This document shows, piece by piece, positions 8,658-16,436 of a stretch of DNA of 27,126 bases (positions are counted from its first letter, which is position 1; each line of letters begins with the position of its first letter). Below the pieces are notes generated by a model. The model saw only the letters and a list, made by a program, of their open reading frames with translations. It searched no databases and was not told the origin of the DNA. Source of the DNA: Lachnospiraceae bacterium (lineage in GTDB: Bacteria; Bacillota_A; Clostridia; Lachnospirales; Lachnospiraceae); the NCBI GenBank assembly GCA_017464645.1, contig JAFTZF010000027.1:1-27126 (forward strand), given 5' to 3'. A program made the translations under genes and the position numbers.

Positions 8658-9986
8658 CTACTGGTCTTTCTCCTTTCTCTCCCGGATCAGGAACTTCAGG
8701 GCAGTGCCTCTGAATCCAAAGGCTTCGCGAATCTTGTTCTCCAGATAACGGGTATAAGAAAAATGCATCAATTCTTTGTCATTGACAAAGATCACAAAGG
8801 TAGGCGGCTTGACCGCTACCTGGGTGATATAGTACAGTTTCAGCCGATGTCCCTTGTCTGAAGGCGGCTGCTGCAGTGCTACTGCCTCGGTCATGATCTC
8901 ATTCAGCACACCGGTAGCAACCCGCAGGTTCTGATTTTCAATGACCATATCGATCAGATCAAACAGCTTCGGCAGACGCTGTCCGGACAAGGCAGAGATA
9001 AAGATCATCTCCGCATAGGGCATGTAAGCCAAAGTGGTTTTGATCTTGTTGGTATATTCGTAAATGGTCTTGTCATTCTTTTCGATGGCGTCCCATTTAT
9101 TTACTGCGATGATAATACCCTTGCCGCGCTCATGGGCAATGCCGGCAATCTTTGCATCCTGCTCTGTAACACCTTCTGTAGCATCGATCACCAGGACAAC
9201 CACATCTGCCCGCTCTACGGCAGTTACCGTACGAATAATGCTGTAACGCTCCAGTTCTTCTTTGATCTTATTTTTCCGGCGAAGTCCTGCTGTATCAATA
9301 AATACATAGTCCCGGCCATCATGACGCACCTCTGTATCAATGGCATCTCTGGTGGTACCCGCAATATTGGATACGATGACGCGGTTTTCACCAATGAGCT
9401 TGTTGATAATGGAGGACTTGCCCACATTGGGCTTTCCTACAATAGCAATGCGGGGACGGTCATCATCCTCTTCCTCTCCTGTTTCCGCGGGGAAATGCTT
9501 CACTACTTCATCCAGCATATCACCGATACCCAGACGGGAAGCTGCAGATACTGCCACCGGGTCACCAATGCCCAGATTGTAAAACTCGTACACATCTCCC
9601 ATGTATTTCTGGAAGCTGTCCACCTTATTTACTACCAATACCACAGGCTTGTGGGAACGGCGCAGCATGTCTGCCACCTTGGAATCCGCATCCACCAGAC
9701 CCTGGCGTACATCTGTCAAAAATATGATCACATCTGCGGTATCAATAGCGATCTGTGCCTGCTCCCGCATCTGGGACAAAATAATGTCACTGCTGTCGGG
9801 CTCAATACCACCTGTATCAATCAATGTAAAATTCTTATCCAGCCATGTTACATCCGCATAAATCCGGTCTCTGGTCACGCCCGGCGTATCCTTTACGATG
9901 GAGATATTCTCTCCCGCCAGTGCATTGAACAAAGTGGATTTACCCACATTGGGTCGGCCCACAATGGCTACGATTGGTTTGCTCAT
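8658..9986 (-). CDS. der: Ribosome biogenesis GTPase Der (EngA)
   Basis: Essential tandem GTPase that acts in late 50S assembly. Two G domains are visible: [14 protein letters not shown] and NKVD in the first, and [13 protein letters not shown] and NKWD in the second. An acidic EEEDDD linker separates them, and a C-terminal KH-like domain ends the protein. A start at 9986 gives [10 protein letters not shown], the usual Der N-terminus (442 residues), with AAGGAG 8 bases ahead; an in-frame start 24 bases earlier has no such support. The first 47 bases overlap the 3' end of the DUF512 gene in another frame. plsY follows immediately. Confidence 0.97.
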   Translation of the reverse strand: MSKPIVAIVGRPNVGKSTLFNALAGENISIVKDTPGVTRDRIYADVTWLDKNFTLIDTGGIEPDSSDIILSQMREQAQIAIDTADVIIFLTDVRQGLVDADSKVADMLRRSHKPVVLVVNKVDSFQKYMGDVYEFYNLGIGDPVAVSAASRLGIGDMLDEVVKHFPAETGEEEDDDRPRIAIVGKPNVGKSSIINKLIGENRVIVSNIAGTTRDAIDTEVRHDGRDYVFIDTAGLRRKNKIKEELERYSIIRTVTAVERADVVVLVIDATEGVTEQDAKIAGIAHERGKGIIIAVNKWDAIEKNDKTIYEYTNKIKTTLAYMPYAEMIFISALSGQRLPKLFDLIDMVIENQNLRVATGVLNEIMTEAVALQQPPSDKGHRLKLYYITQVAVKPPTFVIFVNDKELMHFSYTRYLENKIREAFGFRGTALKFLIRERKEKDQ

Positions 9987-11310
9987 GAATACACTCCTTA
10001 TCTTCCACAACTGCTTTTACCAAAGCTTTTCCGTCTGATTTTACAATATCTATGGGCACTTGTAAAGCCTTTTCCAACTGAGAAACAGTCATATCATCCA
10101 AAAAAACATCCTCTCCGCTGCGCAGCAGATGCTCACTCAAAAGCAGCCGTTCTCCCAGTTCCCGGCCCTTCAGCTGAGCCTCCAGATCCTGACCGGTCAG
10201 AAGACCTGCCACCGTGATCAGTTCTCCGAAGAAATCATTGCGAATGGGGATGATCTGCACCTGTACTTTAGGGAATTTGCTTCGAATGCGCTCCATGAGT
10301 GCTTCCATACAGGGCGCCGCCAGCATGCCTGTGGCTATGGTCAGTTTACGTTCCCTGTCATGGCCCTGCTCCTCCTTCAGCGCTTCCTCTACCTCGTCCT
10401 GCAAGAGCCGCAGCATACCTACACCATTTTCCAGCTGCAGATAGCCGTCATAGGTCTCTGCCCCCGGAATCTCCCGATCCGCCAGCAGATACCACTCGTC
10501 ACTGGCATGGATGAAATGAGTTCCGTGGGAAGCTATCAGCGTATCCTGCCAGCCGTGGATCAGATCCAGCACCTGAATGGCATCCTCTTTTGTAAAAGGC
10601 GCAAGCTCCGTCAGCCCCTCTCTGTGGCGGGTCAGTCCCACAGGGACCACCGATACGCTCTCCAGATGCGGCAGATATTTAGCCAGATCCTCAATACTGC
10701 GGGCCAGTTCCTCACCGTCATTTACCCCTTTGCACAGCACGATCTGTCCGTTCATGACAATGCCCGCCTCATAGAGCCTGTCCACCTTTTTCAAGGCCTC
10801 TCCTGCGAAGCGGTTGTTCAGCATCCTGCAGCGCAGCTCCGGGTTAGTCGTCTGGAACGAAATATTGATGGGTGACAGATGAAAACGGATGATCCGCTCA
10901 ATATCCGAGTCATCCATATTGGTCAGGGTCACATAATTGCCCTGCAAAAAGGACAGTCTGGAATCATCGTCCTTGAAATATAAGGTCTCCCGCATGCCCT
11001 TTGGCATCTGGTCAATGAAGCAAAAGATGCACTTATTGCGGCAGGAACGATAGCCGTCCATGAGTCCATTTTCAAACTCCAGCCCCAGATCTTCTTCATA
11101 TTCTTTTTCAATCTCCAGTTCCCACTCCTCACCATTTGGCTTGCGAATGAGAAGCTCCAGATACTCCTCGTTGGTCAGATACTGATAGTCGAAAATATCT
11201 CCCACCGGCTCACCGCCTATGGATATCAGCTCATCCCCGGGTTCAATCTCCAGCTCCCAGGCGATACTCCCCTCCACCACGCGCTCTATTTTATGTGTTT
11301 TCTTTTTCAT
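9940..11310 (-). CDS. DUF512 family protein (PDZ plus radical-SAM-like)
   Basis: Conserved Firmicute protein, 456 residues from the supported start. An N-terminal PDZ-like segment (about 8-45, with [14 protein letters not shown]) is followed by a CxxxCxxC cysteine motif (C90, C94, C97 in CRNKCIFC), suggesting a radical-SAM-like Fe-S core, and then the DUF512 C-terminal region. Its biochemical role is not established to my knowledge. It is commonly a neighbour of der, as here. ACAAGGAG sits 7 bases before the ATG at 11310; an upstream in-frame ATG at 11346 lacks a site. The last 15 residues are read out of frame through the der start. Transcription probably begins at the promoter near 11622-11650. 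Confidence 0.9.
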   Translation of the reverse strand: MKKKTHKIERVVEGSIAWELEIEPGDELISIGGEPVGDIFDYQYLTNEEYLELLIRKPNGEEWELEIEKEYEEDLGLEFENGLMDGYRSCRNKCIFCFIDQMPKGMRETLYFKDDDSRLSFLQGNYVTLTNMDDSDIERIIRFHLSPINISFQTTNPELRCRMLNNRFAGEALKKVDRLYEAGIVMNGQIVLCKGVNDGEELARSIEDLAKYLPHLESVSVVPVGLTRHREGLTELAPFTKEDAIQVLDLIHGWQDTLIASHGTHFIHASDEWYLLADREIPGAETYDGYLQLENGVGMLRLLQDEVEEALKEEQGHDRERKLTIATGMLAAPCMEALMERIRSKFPKVQVQIIPIRNDFFGELITVAGLLTGQDLEAQLKGRELGERLLLSEHLLRSGEDVFLDDMTVSQLEKALQVPIDIVKSDGKALVKAVVEDKECIHEQTNRSHCGPTQCG

Positions 11311-11621
11311 GGCGTTTCTCCTTGTATCATGATTCTGTCTTCTCAAAATTATGTTGCCGGCACATTGATATTTTATGAATTACCTACTGAGGCTTTAAAA
11401 CCCGAAATACAGTTGGTAAATTTTCCCTAAAAAAGAATAGCTTTACCTTTTGGATAACAAATTCTGCGTATAGGTCGGTACACTTTAAAGAAAAACATGA
11501 TTTTTTACCTACTATATCCCAAACTACTTCGCGTGATAGGTAAATAAAGAAATCAAAGCGAGCAGAATGGAAGGAATCGCTAACTTGCCACACAATTCCA
11601 AAAAGGACTCATCTACGGTTT
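11311..11621 (-). other. Long AT-rich leader upstream of the DUF512-der operon
   Basis: About 310 bases lie between the minus-strand promoter and the DUF512 start. They are visibly AT-richer than the neighbouring genes. Minus-strand AGTAGGTAA occurs twice (near 11503-11511 and 11380-11388), and a TTTACCTA/TAGGTAAA pair can form a stem (within about 11503-11544). A GGAAT...ATTCC pair lies near 11573-11600. A 69-codon GTG frame (11384-11593) crosses the region but has no ribosome site and no recognisable similarity. The leader could be structured, but no known riboswitch class was recognised. Confidence 0.4.
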
Positions 11622-11650
11622 AGTATAGCATGTTCTTTGTCTTCTGAAAA
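11622..11650 (-). promoter_or_regulatory. Promoter for the DUF512-der-plsY-gpsA operon
   Basis: On the minus strand, TTTTCA (11645-11650), a 17-base spacer and TATACT (11622-11627) form a promoter. The spacer ends in TGC, giving an extended -10 (TGCTATACT). It is back-to-back with the prs promoter, only 13 bases away, so the two may interfere or share a regulator. Confidence 0.65.
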
Positions 11651-11663
11651 GCCAATCTTTTCC

Positions 11664-11692
11664 TTGACGCTTTTTACTTCTGATGGTATAAA
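11664..11692 (+). promoter_or_regulatory. Promoter for prs
   Basis: TTGACG (11664-11669), a 17-base spacer and TATAAA (11687-11692) form a near-consensus SigA promoter. The prs ATG lies 72 bases downstream, with AGGAGG at its ribosome site (11752-11757). Confidence 0.85.
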
Positions 11693-11764
11693 TGAAGTGA
11701 GGTTCTTTTTCTGTTATTCAGAATCTTTTTAATACATATTTCTTACCTTTCAGGAGGAACACCC

Positions 11765-12952
11765 ATGGCAGACATGAATCAATTTAATGATATTTTACCG
11801 ATTGCCCCTTTGAAAATCGCTGCGCTGAACAGCTGCACGGATTTTGCCCAAAAGGTAGACAAGCATCTGACTGAGTTTCGAAAAGACAGCAATCTTCATC
11901 ATAGAGACAATATCAGCTTCCTGGGCTATGATCAGGACACTTTTTTAGCTAAGTGCTCCTGCCCCCGTTTCGGAACAGGCGAGGCCAAAGGCCGTCTGGA
12001 CGAATCTGTCCGTGGATGTGACTTATTTATTATGGTGGATGTGTGCAACTACAGCCTGACCTATACAGTCTGCGGCTACGAAAACCACATGTCTCCCGAT
12101 GACCATTATCAGGATCTGAAACGTATCATCGCTGCTGCTACCGGAAAGGCTCATCGTATCAATGTAATCATGCCCTTCCTGTACGAAGGACGCCAGCACA
12201 AACGCACCCGCCGGGAATCCCTGGACTGCGCTCTGGCTCTGCAGGAGCTGCGTGATATGGGTGTTACCAATATCATTACCTTTGACGCCCATGACCCCAG
12301 GATTCAGAATGCCATTCCTTTAAGCGGCTTCGACAATTTCCAGCCGCCCTATAAGTTCATCAAAGCACTTCTGCGGGGTGTGCCTGATGTAAAGGTGGAC
12401 AACGAGCACCTGATGATCATCGCACCGGATGAAGGCGCTATGTCCAGAGCCGTATATTTCTCCGGCGTACTGGGTGTAGATATGGGTATGTTCTACAAGC
12501 GCCGCGACTACTCTACCGTAGTCAACGGCAAGAACCCCATCGTAGCTCATGAGTTCCTGGGCTCCTCTCTGGAGGGCAAGGATGTTATCATCATCGATGA
12601 TATGATCTCCTCCGGTGAAAGTATGCTGGATGTGGCAAAGCAGATGAAGGAACGTGGCGCAAAGCGCGTATTCATCTTCTGTACCTTCGGCCTGTTCACC
12701 GATGGATTTGCCAAATTTGACGAATATTACAACAAGGGCTACATCAGCATGATCGTTACCACCAACCTGAACTACCGCAATCCCGCCCTGTTGGCGAAGC
12801 CCTATTATCGGGAAGCGGACATGAGCAAGTTCATGGCTATGATCATTGACACTCTGAACCACGATGTGTCCACCAGTGAGCTGAATGACCCCACAAACAA
12901 GATCCATACATTTCTGGCCCGCTGCGGCGCCATCAATGTGACCACCCCATAG
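11765..12952 (+). CDS. prs: Ribose-phosphate pyrophosphokinase, long clostridial form
   Basis: Makes PRPP from ribose-5-phosphate and ATP for purine, pyrimidine, NAD, His and Trp synthesis. At 395 residues it is longer than the classical enzyme of about 315. The extra length is spread over the N-terminus (a 25-30 residue extension before the core), loops and the C-terminus. Recognisable sites are the ATP-loop region EGRQHKRTRRES (the classical form has ARQDRK), the FDAHDPRIQ metal-site region (classical LDLHAAQIQ), and the PRPP-binding loop VIIIDDMISSGES. These deviations suggest a divergent subclass, perhaps with altered allostery (inference). AGGAGG lies 7 bases before the ATG. It is the only convincing gene on the plus strand, with its own promoter and terminator. 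Confidence 0.93.
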   Translation: MADMNQFNDILPIAPLKIAALNSCTDFAQKVDKHLTEFRKDSNLHHRDNISFLGYDQDTFLAKCSCPRFGTGEAKGRLDESVRGCDLFIMVDVCNYSLTYTVCGYENHMSPDDHYQDLKRIIAAATGKAHRINVIMPFLYEGRQHKRTRRESLDCALALQELRDMGVTNIITFDAHDPRIQNAIPLSGFDNFQPPYKFIKALLRGVPDVKVDNEHLMIIAPDEGAMSRAVYFSGVLGVDMGMFYKRRDYSTVVNGKNPIVAHEFLGSSLEGKDVIIIDDMISSGESMLDVAKQMKERGAKRVFIFCTFGLFTDGFAKFDEYYNKGYISMIVTTNLNYRNPALLAKPYYREADMSKFMAMIIDTLNHDVSTSELNDPTNKIHTFLARCGAINVTTP

Positions 12953-12981
12953 TGTACCAAGTTCATTTTTTAACTCTTTAA

Positions 12982-13020
12982 AAAGGTGCCGTAAATCCTA
13001 CGGTACCTTTATTTTCTCTT
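12982..13020 (+). terminator. Terminator after prs, probably bidirectional
   Basis: A 12-base stem (12982-12993 AAAGGTGCCGTA with 12999-13010 TACGGTACCTTT, one G-U pair, 5-base loop) is followed by ATTTTCTCTTT. It sits between the convergent prs and yraN genes. On the minus strand it is followed by TTAAAGAG, so it can probably also end the yraN transcript. Confidence 0.85.
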
Positions 13021-13022
13021 TA

Positions 13023-13400
13023 CTATGGAAAACCAGCCTCATAGGAAAATGCATTCCGGTACAAGGTCACCTGCTCTCCCAATATGGCTACCACATCAAA
13101 TCGGCAGGGCGTTTCTTCCCCATATCCTTTCCGCAGCCGATAATAATCTGCAGCCCGGCAGATAGTCCGCATCTTAGCCCGCGTAATTGCCTCTTCCGGC
13201 CTTCCCTGACAGGCGCTTCTGCGGTATTTTACCTCTACAAAAACCAGGTATCCGCCCTGGCAGGCAACAATATCAATCTCTCCCAGCCTGCAGCGAAAAT
13301 TCTGCTCCAGGACAAAATAGCCGTGGTTTTTTAAATATTCCACGGCTTTTTCTTCGTACTCTGCTCCCAGAGCACGTTTATTCTTTTTATTTTCTGTCAC
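13023..13400 (-). CDS. yraN: YraN/UPF0102 family endonuclease-like protein
   Basis: Small conserved protein with a restriction-endonuclease-like (PD-(D/E)xK) fold; its cellular role is not established. From the GTG at 13400 it has 125 residues, normal for the family. Visible motifs are KNKRALGAEYEEKAVEYL at the N-terminus, then GEIDIVA and VFVEVKYR, which supply the Asp/Glu/Lys core. The GTG is chosen because AGGAG lies 5 bases ahead and family members begin just before the RxLG motif; the longer frame to 13475 runs into the repeat arm upstream. It is normally the gene after rnhB. Here the IS and its flanking repeats separate the two, so its transcription may be weakened. Confidence 0.9.
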   Translation of the reverse strand: MTENKKNKRALGAEYEEKAVEYLKNHGYFVLEQNFRCRLGEIDIVACQGGYLVFVEVKYRRSACQGRPEEAITRAKMRTICRAADYYRLRKGYGEETPCRFDVVAILGEQVTLYRNAFSYEAGFP

Positions 13401-13412
13401 ACGCTCTCCTGT

Positions 13413-13481
13413 TATGAAGTGACCTCTTGTCAAGAATAAATTGCACAATAACAAACTTCTCCTAACAATTGTCACATTTGT
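13413..13481. repeat. Left arm of outer inverted repeat, split by 45 bases
   Basis: TATGAAGTGACCTC (13413-13426) and TCACATTTGT (13472-13481) are both found, in reverse complement and in the right order, in the contiguous 22-base segment 15058-15079. The left arm is interrupted by 45 bases (13427-13471). TTGTC occurs as a direct repeat near both ends of the interruption. The arm begins right after the yraN ribosome site (13401-13412). Confidence 0.65.
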
Positions 13482-13542
13482 TTGATTGACAGCATCTGAA
13501 AAGAGCCTGACTTAACAGTTCCCGGCATTTGGCCACTCTGTT

Positions 13543-13553
13543 ATTCGTGGATT
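13543..13553 (+). repeat. IS inner inverted repeat, tnp-distal end
   Basis: ATTCGTGGATT, followed by GGTTACCTACAGG. The opposite copy at 15045-15055 is its exact reverse complement over 11 bases, and is preceded on the plus strand by ACAGGTA. Subterminal repeats of this kind are characteristic of IS1111-type elements. Confidence 0.75.
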
Positions 13554-13841
13554 GGTTACCTACAGGCTAATGGTCCGCCGTGAGTCTGGCTATCTTATAA
13601 CGTGGATCACAATATTTGTGCCAACAAAGGAGAGACGCAGATATCTCGAACCTTCAAAGTTATCAGCGCTCCTTCCAGATACTGTCAATTGTTTACTGGT
13701 TACTTATCCTTCGGCAGAAATCTGCAGTTTACTGCTTATTTCTGCTTGTTCGCCCAATTCATCATGGGCAGACGGCTGTCAAGAGCTTGCCGCCGAAGCG
13801 GTGCGTAGCACTCTCGACTGACAGATGAACATGATGTACTT
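13543..13841 (-). ncRNA. Candidate bridge-RNA (guide) region of the IS
   Basis: IS110-family elements encode a non-coding bridge RNA that pairs with target and donor DNA. In the IS1111 subgroup it lies 3' of the transposase, which is where this 299-base non-coding stretch sits. It is rich in hairpins: GCAGAAAT (13714-13721) pairs with ATTTCTGC (13738-13745), enclosing a nested GCAG/CTGC pair. CTGTC (13776-13780) pairs with GACAG (13820-13824), with AGAG/CTCT and a GCCGC/GCGGT stem inside. Several 60-70 codon frames overlap one another here on the plus strand without ribosome sites and are not convincing genes. RNA ends and guide loops were not determined. Confidence 0.4.
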
Positions 13842-14975
13842 TTATACCGCTTTTACACTGATATTATCCGTCATCATTCCCCATACAAAACATGCCAGTT
13901 CCCTTGCTATCGCTGCTACAGCTACATTTCTTGCTTTACCATGTCTTATAAATTTATAGTAACGACTTCGTAATCTTGTATTCGCTTTGTCTGCAAATGC
14001 AATTACTTCTGCCGTATTACCACTTTGTCTTGCTTTTAATGCTTTTGATTTATGCCCTATCGTTCCTTTGCATATTCCTCCGGCTGCTTCTATCAGCAGT
14101 TGTCTTAAATGACTATTTCCCGCTTTGGACAGACTGGTTCTGTTTGTCTTCGGTCCACTGGAATTCTCACCTGGTGCAAGACCTAAATATGCAGCATAAA
14201 TATTTCCTTTTGCAAATCTTGTAAAATCTCCTGTTTCTACAATTAGAGATAATGCAGTATGCGTTTGAATCCCAAGAAAACATCCCAACTTCTTTACTTT
14301 TTCTGCATACTTTTCCTGTACTGCCAGTTCTTCAATTCGCTGATCTAATCTTTCAATCTTTGCTGTCTGTTCTTCATATGAAGTCATATATTCATTTAAC
14401 ACTTCCCTATACAATGCAGAAAGTTCCAGTTTCTTGAGCCATTTCCAATGAGCTATTGTCCACTTACTCTGGGCATAGTGGTGTCCATGACGTAAACAGA
14501 ACGCATTAATCTGCTGTTTTATCTTTTTCAGTGCTGTCTTATGATCATCTCTCATACGAATATATTCTTTCACGGAATCATCTTCTTCTGTCGGAACATA
14601 AACTGCATGATAACCTCCGTAAGATAAACACTGGGCAATCATCCTTGCATCTCTGGCATCCGTTTTTACACGAACCCCTTGTGGGGTCAGCATAGTGGTT
14701 GGTGCTAAAATGACACATTTTACATTTGCGGCAGTTAATTGATCATACAGAGAATATCCAAGACATCCTGCTTCATATCCACATTGAATATCGTACTGAT
14801 TATCAACACCCAGTTTCATTTTCAGGCTTTCAATAAACATCAAAATGTTTTTATAATCCGGTGTGACATCGATTGTTGCAAAAATCCTGTCATCTTCTCC
14901 AATAATTGGCTCCATTGCGCATAAAGTGTAATTTGTACTATGGACATCCATCCCGATTCGTATTATTCTTTTCAT
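13842..14975 (-). CDS. IS110-family DEDD transposase
   Basis: Recombinase of 377 residues, normal for the family. The N-terminal RuvC-like domain has IGMDVHS (Asp 9), a Glu in GYEAGCLG (about 68), and KTDARDA with the last two acidic residues (about 103-107). A middle helical region (about 130-245) is followed by the Transposase_20 domain, with CFLGIQTHTALSLIVETG and YLGLAPGENSSG...GNSHLRQLLIEAA, the latter carrying candidate catalytic serines. The gene is complete, without frameshift. AAGGAGG lies 8 bases before the ATG. The DNA is visibly more AT-rich than neighbouring genes, as expected for a mobile gene. The promoter is unclear; IS110 elements often form one only at the circle junction. 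Confidence 0.95.
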   Translation of the reverse strand: MKRIIRIGMDVHSTNYTLCAMEPIIGEDDRIFATIDVTPDYKNILMFIESLKMKLGVDNQYDIQCGYEAGCLGYSLYDQLTAANVKCVILAPTTMLTPQGVRVKTDARDARMIAQCLSYGGYHAVYVPTEEDDSVKEYIRMRDDHKTALKKIKQQINAFCLRHGHHYAQSKWTIAHWKWLKKLELSALYREVLNEYMTSYEEQTAKIERLDQRIEELAVQEKYAEKVKKLGCFLGIQTHTALSLIVETGDFTRFAKGNIYAAYLGLAPGENSSGPKTNRTSLSKAGNSHLRQLLIEAAGGICKGTIGHKSKALKARQSGNTAEVIAFADKANTRLRSRYYKFIRHGKARNVAVAAIARELACFVWGMMTDNISVKAV

Positions 14976-15044
14976 ATAAGTGGCCTCCTTTGTATGCGGT
15001 AATCCCTGTTACCATTAATCTCGTCAATTAATAGTTTACAGGTA

Positions 15045-15055
15045 AATCCACGAAT
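15045..15055 (-). repeat. IS inner inverted repeat, tnp-proximal end
   Basis: AATCCACGAAT, the exact reverse complement of 13543-13553. It lies 70 bases upstream of the transposase ATG and only 2 bases from the outer repeat arm at 15058. Confidence 0.75.
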
Positions 15056-15057
15056 CT

Positions 15058-15079
15058 ACAAATGTGAGGTCACTTCATA
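15058..15079. repeat. Right arm of outer inverted repeat
   Basis: A contiguous 22-base segment whose reverse complement equals the two pieces of the left arm (13413-13426 plus the last 8-10 bases of 13472-13481). It begins 2 bases beyond the IS inner repeat and ends 5 bases before the rnhB stop codon, so the whole 13413-15079 unit just fills the rnhB-yraN gap. Confidence 0.65.
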
Positions 15080-15084
15080 TTATC

Positions 15085-15753
15085 TTATTCCTCCGGGCAG
15101 AAGTTTTTAATAAAGCTTCTGCGGTGAATGGAACAGGGGCCAATCTCCTTCAGCGCCTGGATATGAGCCGCGGAACCATAGCCCTTGTTGGAAGCAAAGC
15201 CATAGCCCGGCATCAGTTCCTCATACTGCACCATCATCCGGTCTCTGGTAACCTTTGCAATAATGCTGGCTGCTGCGATGGACACGCTCTTGGCATCACC
15301 TTTGATAATGGGCACCTGGGCAATATCCACCTGGGGAATGGTCACTGCATCATTTAAAAGCACATCCGGCCGCACCTTCAGATTGGAAATCGCCATACGC
15401 ATGGCTTCATAGGTGGCCTGGAGAATATTGATCTCATCAATACGGGCAGGACTTATTACGCCCAGGCCCACTGCCACTGCTTTCTCCATGATCTCATCAT
15501 AAAGCAGTTCCCGCTTTTTCTCAGAAAGCTTTTTAGAATCGTTCAGGTACAAAATCTCACAGTCAGCAGGAAGAATCACGGCACCGGCCACCACGGGACC
15601 TGCCAACGGGCCTCGGCCTACCTCATCGATACCGCAGATATATCCTCTGTCTGCATACCTGCGCTCATACTCACGCATGTTCTCCAGACGAGCCCGCTCT
15701 GCCTGCAGTTTTTCCTCTTTTTTCTGCAGCCGCAGCTGCTCTGCCTTCGTCAT
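15085..15753 (-). CDS. rnhB: Ribonuclease HII
   Basis: Removes RNA from RNA-DNA hybrids, including single misincorporated ribonucleotides. Its 222 residues include a charged helical N-terminal extension (about 1-35, rich in Lys/Glu/Arg), then the catalytic start GIDEVGRGPLAGPVVAGAV (Asp and Glu of the active site). DSKKLSEKKRE follows, then a C-terminal substrate-recognition region around NKGYGSAAHIQAL. AGAAGGAG sits 7 bases before the ATG. It follows lepB by 41 bases and would normally be followed closely by yraN. Here its stop codon is 5 bases from the repeat arm, so the reading frame is undamaged. Confidence 0.96.
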   Translation of the reverse strand: MTKAEQLRLQKKEEKLQAERARLENMREYERRYADRGYICGIDEVGRGPLAGPVVAGAVILPADCEILYLNDSKKLSEKKRELLYDEIMEKAVAVGLGVISPARIDEINILQATYEAMRMAISNLKVRPDVLLNDAVTIPQVDIAQVPIIKGDAKSVSIAAASIIAKVTRDRMMVQYEELMPGYGFASNKGYGSAAHIQALKEIGPCSIHRRSFIKNFCPEE

Positions 15754-15794
15754 CTATGTACTCCTTCTCTTTGGAATTTACGGACCTTCAATTC

Positions 15795-16397
15795 TTACTG
15801 ATGCTTCAAAATCCCAAACTTATTCAAAGGCCAGATCCGAACCCAGGCGCGGCCGATGATGCGATCCTTGTGGATGACTCCCACACTGGGATCCCGGCTG
15901 TCAGAGCTGTCATTGCGGTTGTCGCCCAGTACAAAATACTCATCCTCACCCAACTCGATCGGATTCTCTGCCAGGCCGCTGTTTTTCATCACCTCGCGGC
16001 CATAGGACTCCTCCAGAACCTCTCCATTGATATATATCTTTCCGTCCGTAATCTGAACCGTCTCTCCCGGCAAGCCGATGATTCTCTTAATGTAATACGT
16101 ACTCTCCGCATGCTCAAAAGGAAATACAATAATATCAAACCGCTTCGGCTGAGAGAACCGATAGCTGATCTTGTCTACGATCAGATTGTCCCCGTCTTCC
16201 AGGGTATTTCGCATGGAGTCACCGCTCACATATGTTCGCTGCCCCACAAATGTAATGATCAAAAAAGTGACCACCAGTACCACGCCTGTATACAGCAGCA
16301 TACCCCAAAACTCCTGCATAGGCGTTTTCTTCTTTTCTTCCATCTCTTCTGATAAAGCGGTGTGCTTTCTTTTGTTCCTTGAGCCTCTGCCTTCCAT
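15795..16397 (-). CDS. lepB: Signal peptidase I (second copy)
   Basis: Membrane serine/lysine protease that cleaves signal peptides from exported proteins. The 200 residues comprise a basic/acidic N-terminus, one membrane helix (about 32-51) and an outer catalytic domain. The catalytic Ser is in SGDSMRNTL, the Lys in YYIKRIIGLPGE, and the box E motif is GDNRNDSSDSR. AAGGAG precedes the ATG. It lies between rbgA (40 bases upstream) and rnhB. A distinct paralogue precedes rbgA (17299-17874). The two differ throughout, so this is not a recent duplication. Confidence 0.95.
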   Translation of the reverse strand: MEGRGSRNKRKHTALSEEMEEKKKTPMQEFWGMLLYTGVVLVVTFLIITFVGQRTYVSGDSMRNTLEDGDNLIVDKISYRFSQPKRFDIIVFPFEHAESTYYIKRIIGLPGETVQITDGKIYINGEVLEESYGREVMKNSGLAENPIELGEDEYFVLGDNRNDSSDSRDPSVGVIHKDRIIGRAWVRIWPLNKFGILKHQ

Positions 16398-16436
16398 CTT
16401 CCCACTTCTCCTTAAATATAAGCTTTTTCTTTCATC

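Larger units (their letters stand above)
13543..15055 (-). mobile_element. IS110-family insertion sequence, probably IS1111 subgroup
   Basis: About 1.5 kb, with a single DEDD transposase gene on the minus strand. Inner inverted repeats (ATTCGTGGATT at 13543-13553; its complement at 15045-15055, with partly similar ACAGGTAA-like flanks) mark the approximate ends. True borders may lie several bases further out, because IS1111 repeats are subterminal. The non-coding stretch is short (about 80 bases) before the transposase and long (about 290 bases) after it, as in the IS1111 subgroup rather than classical IS110. The element lies between rnhB and yraN, inside a larger pair of inverted repeat arms. 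The transposase is intact, so the element could be active. Confidence 0.8.

Noticed and set aside
11384..11593. 69-codon GTG frame on the minus strand in the DUF512 leader
   Set aside because: No ribosome site, AT-driven composition and no recognisable family; kept only as a note in the leader entry.
13401..13475. Longer yraN start at 13475
   Set aside because: The extension is encoded by the repeat arm and has no family similarity; the GTG at 13400 has a good AGGAG site.
13552..13828. Several overlapping 68-89 codon plus-strand frames inside the IS non-coding end
   Set aside because: They overlap one another, lack ribosome sites and lie in the hairpin-rich region expected for the bridge RNA.
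13413..15079. Outer 14-22 base repeats as the true terminal inverted repeats of the IS
   Set aside because: IS110-family elements lack classical terminal repeats, the left arm is split, and the inner 11-base repeats at 13543 and 15045 fit IS1111-type subterminal repeats better. IS copies elsewhere could overturn this.
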